DNA of 39,847 nt, from positions 1 to 39,847 of the forward strand of contig CALLUQ010000077.1 of the NCBI GenBank assembly GCA_938010565.1. The letters run 5' to 3'. The translations under genes and the position numbers were made by a program. This document shows, one piece after another, positions 35,389 through 39,847 of the stretch. Each line of letters begins with the position of its first letter. Position 1 is the stretch's first letter. The notes beneath the pieces were generated by a model, which searched no databases, had not been told where the DNA came from, and saw nothing but the letters and a program-made list of their open reading frames with translations. This DNA is from an uncultured Flavobacteriales bacterium. GTDB lineage: Bacteria > Bacteroidota > Bacteroidia > Flavobacteriales_D > CALLUQ01.

Positions 35389-35746
35389 TCGTTCGGTACG
35401 TTTTTAATTCCGTCATGTGTTTTTTCTTCCAAAGCCAAAGCATCCGCCCTGATTGCTTTTAATGAGCGTAGTGGCTTGTACCCATAGAAATCGGGTAAAG
35501 TTTGATTTCATACCTGTGAGGGTCTTGGGCTCATCTATCCGGGCATCCGCTTGCCGTTCAAAAACACTTTGATTTTTTCTTATCATAAGGGGCTTTTAAC
35601 CGTTCTTGTTCTCTATCGGATCTCAAATTTAAAACGGCGAATCTTGTATTCTTAGCCTTTTTGCCCTTGACTGAAAAAGCCAACCATTGGGAGATAAAAA
35701 ATATCTTATGGTTGATATTGATTATTTTAGCGCAAATTTTTTGATC
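35389..35746. other. Noncoding stretch with possible restriction-gene relic
   Basis: About 0.36 kb upstream of the rhuM remnant and of the DUF1684 gene. On the minus strand around 35385-35510 an open stretch reads FYGYKPLRSLKAIRADALALEEKTHDGI, whose IRADxLALE pattern recalls the C-terminal end of type I restriction HsdM subunits. This is weak and only suggestive, but would agree with a lost restriction-modification locus. No other feature is seen. Confidence 0.25.
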
Positions 35747-36403
35747 ATGAAATGGATGGTTTTCGCCCTCTTTTCCTTTGGGCTATTTGCTTGTTCCGAA
35801 GAACCGGCTCCCACAGCACTCACCGGAACAAGAATTGCTCCGGAAACCCATACTGCTTTTGAAGATAAAGTAGCCGAACACCGCCTGCATCAGCAACAGC
35901 TTTTTCGGGATTCGGTGCATTCTCCACTTCTGGCAAAAGACCGCAAAAACTTCACAGGGATCGATTATTGGTCGCCCAATGCCCGTTACTGTGTACAAGG
36001 GGTTTTCACAAAAAGCACCCATCCGGATACTTTTGAAATGGAAACGACTACCGATCGTCGGCCTGTTTATGTGGTGTATGGCTCGGTTGTGTTTGAACTG
36101 AACGGGCGGGCCTTGGTTTTGCAGCTTTATCAACGGTTAAAATATGCACAGTCGGCAGACCACAGCAGCTCTTTATTCCTGCCTTTTACAGATGCCACCA
36201 ATGGCCATGCCAGCTATGGCGGAGGGCGTTACCTCGATGTGCCCGTTCCGGCCAACGATGGCGATGAAATGGAAATCGATTTCAACTTGGCTTACAATCC
36301 GTATTGCGCCTATAACCCCCAATATTCCTGTCCGGTTCCTCCTGCCGCCAACCGCCTGGAAGTAGCGATAAAAGCGGGTGCAAAAGCGTGGACATATCGT
36401 TGA
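35747..36403 (+). CDS. DUF1684 family lipoprotein
   Basis: A 218-residue exported protein. The start MKWMVFALFSFGLFACSEE gives a signal peptide with lipobox LFAC (cysteine at about 16). The mature part has the DUF1684 signature: a DSVHSPLL helix early, FTGIDYW in the middle, and the C-terminal FNLAYNPYCAYNPQYSCPVPPAANRLEVAIKAG. The family function is unknown. The ORF track starts at 35687, 20 residues earlier; the shorter start gives a normal signal peptide. No neighbours suggest a pathway. Confidence 0.88.
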   Translation: MKWMVFALFSFGLFACSEEPAPTALTGTRIAPETHTAFEDKVAEHRLHQQQLFRDSVHSPLLAKDRKNFTGIDYWSPNARYCVQGVFTKSTHPDTFEMETTTDRRPVYVVYGSVVFELNGRALVLQLYQRLKYAQSADHSSSLFLPFTDATNGHASYGGGRYLDVPVPANDGDEMEIDFNLAYNPYCAYNPQYSCPVPPAANRLEVAIKAGAKAWTYR

Positions 36404-36938
36404 GGTAAGCTTCGGAGTTAAAAGAAAAGCCAAAAAAAGCAAGCACCGGCATTTTTAACCGTTTGTTTTATTCTTCCAAAGAAGGTATTCACAATCAGGG
36501 GATTACAGGTGGCCGCGATTTTCGTGGTTTTTATCTGGATGGAACAAATGGTTGGAAAAAATGTAAAAAGCTACGTTGGTTAGTCATAAAAAACATTTTT
36601 TCGTTTTTTTATGCATTAAAACCCATTCAATATGTTCCCCCACTCAACCGTAACTCCGGTAGATTGGAAAATCCGGCCAATCAAGGAAAAGGAAGATCCA
36701 AAGGCTGTTTTCTTTTGGTCGTCTGGTAACGGTTGCGTTTAAGGGAAAGACTAAGCAACTCGTTATCCGCAATGCGGATGCGGTCTTCCCTTTTTTGCAG
36801 TTCGGGATTATTTATTTGACCGCCATTGGCAAATCGAATGCATTTGTGCCTGCGGAAATACAATCAAATTCGCAATGCTTGCCTCAAAAAAACTCCACCA
36901 CCGGCCCGGAACGGTTGTAAAACAGTGAAATGCCCGGT
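36404..36938. other. Noncoding stretch
   Basis: About 0.53 kb. The two ORF-track frames (36463-36729 plus, 36681-36863 minus) resemble no known protein and overlap. Nothing else is recognised; it may hold decayed sequence. Confidence 0.4.
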
Positions 36939-37472
36939 TTAATTGGTGAAACGATCATCTACCTCCATAACATGCCCACAGGTAGAACACGTTCTTTTTT
37001 CTTTGGAGTTGTAAAACGCTTTAAAGCGGGGCAAGAAATCGTTTTCAATGTTCGTGAGTTTAAAATAAGTTTCGTGCAATTTGCTGTTGCATTGATCGCA
37101 ATACCATAATAAACCATCTTGCATTTCGGTACCTTCACGAATGCGTTCGATTACCAGTCCGATCGTGTTTTCACCACGCATGGGTGAGTGGGGAACTTTC
37201 CCTGGCAACAGAAACATTTCGCCTTCTTTTATGGGCACATCTACCGCTTTTCCATCTTCCTGGATCCGTACGTTCATGTCGCCTTCCAATTGGTAGAATA
37301 ACTCTTCCGATTCGTTGTAGTGGTAATCTTTTCTGGAGTTGGGGCCTCCCACTACCATTACAAAGTAGTCGCCGCTTTGCGTATAAAGGTTTTTGTTACC
37401 TACCGGAGGTTTTAGCAGATCCCGATTTTCATCGATCCACTTCTGAATGTTAAAAGGGCGTTGTATGGCCAT
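36939..37472 (-). CDS. 3-hydroxyanthranilate 3,4-dioxygenase
   Basis: A cupin-fold iron dioxygenase of 177 residues (bacterial enzymes are 174-180) that opens the ring of 3-hydroxyanthranilate in the kynurenine route to quinolinate/NAD or to pyruvate. Iron ligands are seen as His in DYHYNESEE with Glu in EELFYQLEG (about 47-58) and His in GKVPHSPMRG (about 92). The C-terminal rubredoxin-like second metal site has CDQC and CSTCGH, the bacterial form of the enzyme. Other kynurenine genes are not in the window. MAIQRPFNIQ (37472) is chosen over the ORF-track start at 37496. Confidence 0.95.
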   Translation of the reverse strand: MAIQRPFNIQKWIDENRDLLKPPVGNKNLYTQSGDYFVMVVGGPNSRKDYHYNESEELFYQLEGDMNVRIQEDGKAVDVPIKEGEMFLLPGKVPHSPMRGENTIGLVIERIREGTEMQDGLLWYCDQCNSKLHETYFKLTNIENDFLPRFKAFYNSKEKRTCSTCGHVMEVDDRFTN

Positions 37473-38186
37473 CTTTGAAAAATTTAAATGATGCATCTAA
37501 AGTAAAAAGAGATTGGAGAAAAATAAAATCTCCGGATGAAAATCAGGATTTAAACCTGTTGGGTCAAAAGCCTATTGTTTTTCAGGCCGCTATTTTTCGC
37601 CATTAGAATCATTTGATGATGCTCGTTTATAATGCTCCGCACTGTGGTCTTGTTTGAGTACAATAAGTTTTCAGTTGGAGCCATTGCAAACCCGGGTTCG
37701 GTGCTAAAAACGCCATTGCTTGGTCAGATGCAGCTGGTTTGTGTCTGTTGGCCAGCTTCTTTCGGGAAAACAATCATGCAATTAAAGCAGCAAGGCACTT
37801 GGACCCAATGTGCAGACCTTCTGTTCCGCGCTGATTTCCGAAGATTTGTATCCATTTTGCACGGATGCGGTTGGATGTTATTCGGTTTGCAGACTGGTTG
37901 GCTCCATGCAAAGCAAGGTGCAGACAAATGCCTGTTTCATCCGGAGTAAGTTTCAAGCAACTTTTTGTTCGTATGGAGCACTGCCTGTTTTTTTTCTGCC
38001 TGATTGTATCCGGTAAGGGGCAACCACAGGCATTTTAACCGTAAATATCGGAGAACGAGCTTACGGGCTGTTCATTCCATAACATAAACAGGTGTTATAC
38101 GTATAAACACGCATTTATTAAAAATACGCTTTTTTACCCTTGCATTAAAGATTAATTATTACTTCATTTGTTGCATAACTACAAGC

Positions 38187-38230
38187 AAATCCATTTATAA
38201 TGCAAACACAAAATCCCTAAATCCATTTAT
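38187..38230. repeat. 12-bp direct repeat, 32-bp period
   Basis: AAATCCATTTAT occurs at 38187-38198 and 38219-38230, a 32-bp period, close to three helical turns. Both copies are near TGCA. It may be a binding site pair or chance in AT-rich DNA. Confidence 0.5.
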
Positions 38231-38490
38231 GCAGAGATAACGGACCAGATCTCCTTTTTGCCGTGTTTATAAAGTTTTCGATTTTACAGCGATGCAATAA
38301 GCCGGCAATGTTAAGTGCCTGTGGGTGGCTCTTTAAATAATTTGAATTGTTTTTTCATGCAAAATGCTTGCTTTTTCCTATCTATTGATAGCATAAACGT
38401 TGCTTGGCGTTAAAAGGCATTGAAGTAGACGCATTAGCCACCCGGGTATCCAATTGCACCAAAGCACAAATTAAATTATTGATTTACATT

Positions 38491-38504
38491 TTGTTGATCA
38501 ACAA
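38491..38504. repeat. 14-bp perfect palindrome
   Basis: TTGTTGATCAACAA is its own reverse complement. It lies in the long noncoding region with no gene start nearby, so a regulatory role is only possible. Confidence 0.5.
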
Positions 38505-38877
38505 TTGTTCGGCTGCAACATTATATAGAACATAAAATAATACTCTACAACGGATGAAAAATTTACTACAAACACAAAACCCTCGTGAGGTGATCATCAT
38601 TGTTAGCACTTTAGCCATTGAAAATCAGTCCTAAACCCAGTTGCTGAATTGAGAAGCATTTTGCCCGGGTGATTCGGTTAAGATCAGAATAACGGTAAAT
38701 GGAAAACCTCCTTATTCCACATCTTCGGAATGGAAAGCTTCAGGAAGATCGGAATATCCATGCCCCCTGCCGTATATTCACCGATACATTCCGCTTATCC
38801 GTTTTTCACCCGGGGAATGCCGCGATAATTGTATTTTAGGGGCCAATTTTATGGTTCCGGATTTAATTTTAACGGTT

Positions 38878-39150
38878 ATGAAAAATGCTTCTTTTCTTCT
38901 TCTAATGTTGGCCCTTTCATTTTTTATGGCAGCATGCGGAACGCATTTCGATCCGGCCGGGATAACGGACGGCATGTCGGAAGGTGAGATTACGGCAAAA
39001 TTTGGTGAGCCGGATATGTGGATGTCTTCCGGCGACGAAAAAACCCTCGTATACGGCGAACATACCATCGTTCTTTTGGATGGTAAAGTAAAGTTGGATG
39101 CTAACGTTGACGATGCCTTGAACCTGATTAACGAGCAGGACGGAAAGTAG
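38878..39150 (+). CDS. Small lipoprotein with SmpA/BamE-like motif
   Basis: A 90-residue lipoprotein. The start MKNASFLLLMLALSFFMAACG has a standard lipobox (MAAC, cysteine near 20). Right after it, ITDGMSEGEITAKFGEPD resembles the first helix and turn of the SmpA/OmlA (BamE) fold (G-M-x-x-x-E-V-x-x-x-x-G-x-P), and the rest (VYGEHTIVLLDGKV) gives the two expected strands. BamE assists outer-membrane protein assembly, but many small lipoproteins share the fold, so the exact role is open. The ORF track starts 9 residues earlier at 38851; a TATTTTAG about 40 nt upstream may be the promoter. Confidence 0.72.
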   Translation: MKNASFLLLMLALSFFMAACGTHFDPAGITDGMSEGEITAKFGEPDMWMSSGDEKTLVYGEHTIVLLDGKVKLDANVDDALNLINEQDGK

Positions 39151-39159
39151 TTGATTTCA

Positions 39160-39489
39160 AAAACGGAAACCGCATTGGAAAAGATCTTTCGGGCTTTTTT
39201 TATTCCATACCGGAATGCCCGCCTCGTTTTTCCCGTTGCCCGAACAAAACCGGATAAAGTTGACCATTGGCCGTACCCATTGGAAGTTTGGTCGTATGGA
39301 TATCCACGCCTTCCTGTTTGGGGTGGTTTACCGGGGAGTGGCTTTACCGGTGCTCTTTACCATGTTGAATAAGAAGGGTAATTTCAATGGTGCGGAACGG
39401 GTGGTTTGATCAATCGCTTGATTAAACGCTTTGTATCCATCCGTCCGTTTAACTACAAATCACCTTTATTTTATGCGGATCGTTTTTAG
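39160..39489 (+). pseudogene. IS4-like transposase remnant
   Basis: Pieces in different frames match the middle of an IS4-type transposase. TALEKIFRAFF is followed by NRIKLTIGRTHWKFGRMDI and LFGVVYRGVALPVLFTMLNKKGN (frame 39215-39409). A frameshift near 39400 moves on to LINRLIKRFV, and the remnant ends at TAG 39487-39489 after YADRF. In relatives the segment reads DRTxWKFG; here the catalytic aspartate is glycine. Nothing of the N- or C-terminal halves is seen, so it is a small dead fragment. Confidence 0.7.
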
Positions 39490-39561
39490 GTCTCCAATTC
39501 ATTCCGGAAGAGGCAGGCATTACGGTTATGTCTTAATGCATGAACTGGGCCCATATACCCG

Positions 39562-39847
39562 CTACCCCGCCTTTATCAGCTGATCGTCCGGAACAAAGTG
39601 CAGTGCTACCGATATGCTTTGGTCTTTCATTCTTTTTGCTTCCGAAGAGTCGATTTTAAACAGGGTGCCCGCAGTAACCAGCCATTCCAGCAGGCCGGCA
39701 TCCGAGAGGTGCATGGCATACCTCCCCGAGGGTTCGAGCCCCCACCACTCGCTTTGGCCGGAAGAAGGCGGATCTACCAATTCCATTTTTTCCAGTTCTT
39801 TATACATTAAAAAAGTGCGATACCGGAAATTAAACGAAGGCCGGGCA
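39562..39847 (-). CDS. Hypothetical protein, 5' end outside window
   Basis: An open minus-strand frame that ends at 39562. The ORF track starts at the ATG 39807 (MYKELEKMELVD), but the frame stays open to the window edge (upstream codons read SFNFRYRTFL), so the real gene may start beyond it. Seen: EWWGLEPSGRYAMHLSDAGLLEWLVTAG and an acidic C-terminus. No family is recognised. Confidence 0.4.
   Translation of the reverse strand, partial: ARPSFNFRYRTFLMYKELEKMELVDPPSSGQSEWWGLEPSGRYAMHLSDAGLLEWLVTAGTLFKIDSSEAKRMKDQSISVALHFVPDDQLIKAG

Larger units (their letters stand above)
37473..38877. other. Long AT-rich noncoding region
   Basis: About 1.4 kb with no convincing gene. The 105-codon plus frame at 37632-37949 shows no domain and has no promoter, so it is not called. 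From about 38100 to 38600 the DNA is AT-rich. It holds a 14-bp palindrome and a 12-bp direct repeat (listed separately). No cluster of DnaA boxes was found. Confidence 0.5.

Noticed and set aside
37632-37949. 105-aa plus-strand ORF
   Set aside because: Cys/Trp-rich sequence with no domain, no promoter and a competing minus-strand frame; probably chance.
39728-39760. tRNA-like T-arm (GGGTTCGAGCCC)
   Set aside because: The motif lies within an open frame (GGLEPSGR), the flanking stem does not pair well, and no D-arm, anticodon arm or acceptor stem could be built around it.
1-39847. CRISPR arrays
   Set aside because: No regularly spaced direct repeats of 24-40 bp were found on reading, and no cas gene is present.

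Overview
The window looks like chromosomal DNA of a Bacteroidota (Bacteroidetes) bacterium. The order or genus cannot be resolved by eye. The evidence is the conserved run DUF4175 protein / HATPase / ybeY / mnmG, the phylum-specific promoter element TAnnTTTG upstream of many genes, the scarcity of strong Shine-Dalgarno sequences, LytTR/LytS signalling with a two-component-regulator propeller, and many small lipoproteins. No rRNA, tRNA or CRISPR array was recognised. Starts were chosen from family alignment by memory, signal peptides or lipoboxes, and promoter position. Where the ORF track runs further upstream, the shorter start is given.

Layout: (1) 1-3470: an epimerase gene (minus), tyrS (plus), and a noncoding stretch holding a possible group II intron domain V relic. 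(2) 3471-9721: a plus-strand housekeeping block of a large membrane/coiled-coil DUF4175 protein, an RsbW-like HATPase, ybeY and mnmG. (3) 7826-10578: three ParB-binding parS sites (15/16, 15/16 and 16/16 to the classical 16-mer), two of them in a 1.3-kb gene-free gap between convergent gene blocks. This is probably a chromosomal centromere and suggests the replication origin is not far away. (4) 11004-16822: a GT2 glycosyltransferase, a TlpA-like thiol-disulfide protein, a CTP-synthase-like amidotransferase with a broken catalytic triad, an AlkC-type DNA glycosylase overlapping an esterase. (5) 16822-18456: a decayed ISNCY-like insertion sequence whose ends supply the stop codons of both flanking genes. 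(6) 18456-25079: a lipoprotein, a propeller-type LytS histidine kinase, two paralogous LytTR response regulators and kbl, all minus. (7) 25364-32438: a TauE/SafE exporter, a GIY-YIG-like protein, a fatty-acid desaturase, a secreted tectonin-ankyrin protein and an FAD oxidoreductase. (8) 32773-39847: an FMN reductase behind a clear promoter with overlapping operator-like palindromes, a 4Fe-4S/CDGSH protein, lipoproteins, a decayed rhuM gene, a DUF1684 lipoprotein, 3-hydroxyanthranilate dioxygenase, a long AT-rich noncoding stretch, a decayed IS4-like transposase and a partial gene at the edge.

How the parts relate: the ybeY/mnmG block serves ribosome and tRNA maturation and is physically tied to chromosome segregation by the parS sites, one of which lies 8 bp before the mnmG start. 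The sensor kinase and its adjacent LytTR regulator form a likely two-gene operon, with a second LytTR paralog upstream. Four genes show the -7 promoter element only 4-5 nt before the start codon, suggesting leaderless mRNAs. No single undescribed multi-gene system stands out. The best leads are the parS/mnmG arrangement, the leaderless promoter pattern, the degenerate amidotransferase, the operator at the FMN reductase and the tectonin-ankyrin secreted protein.
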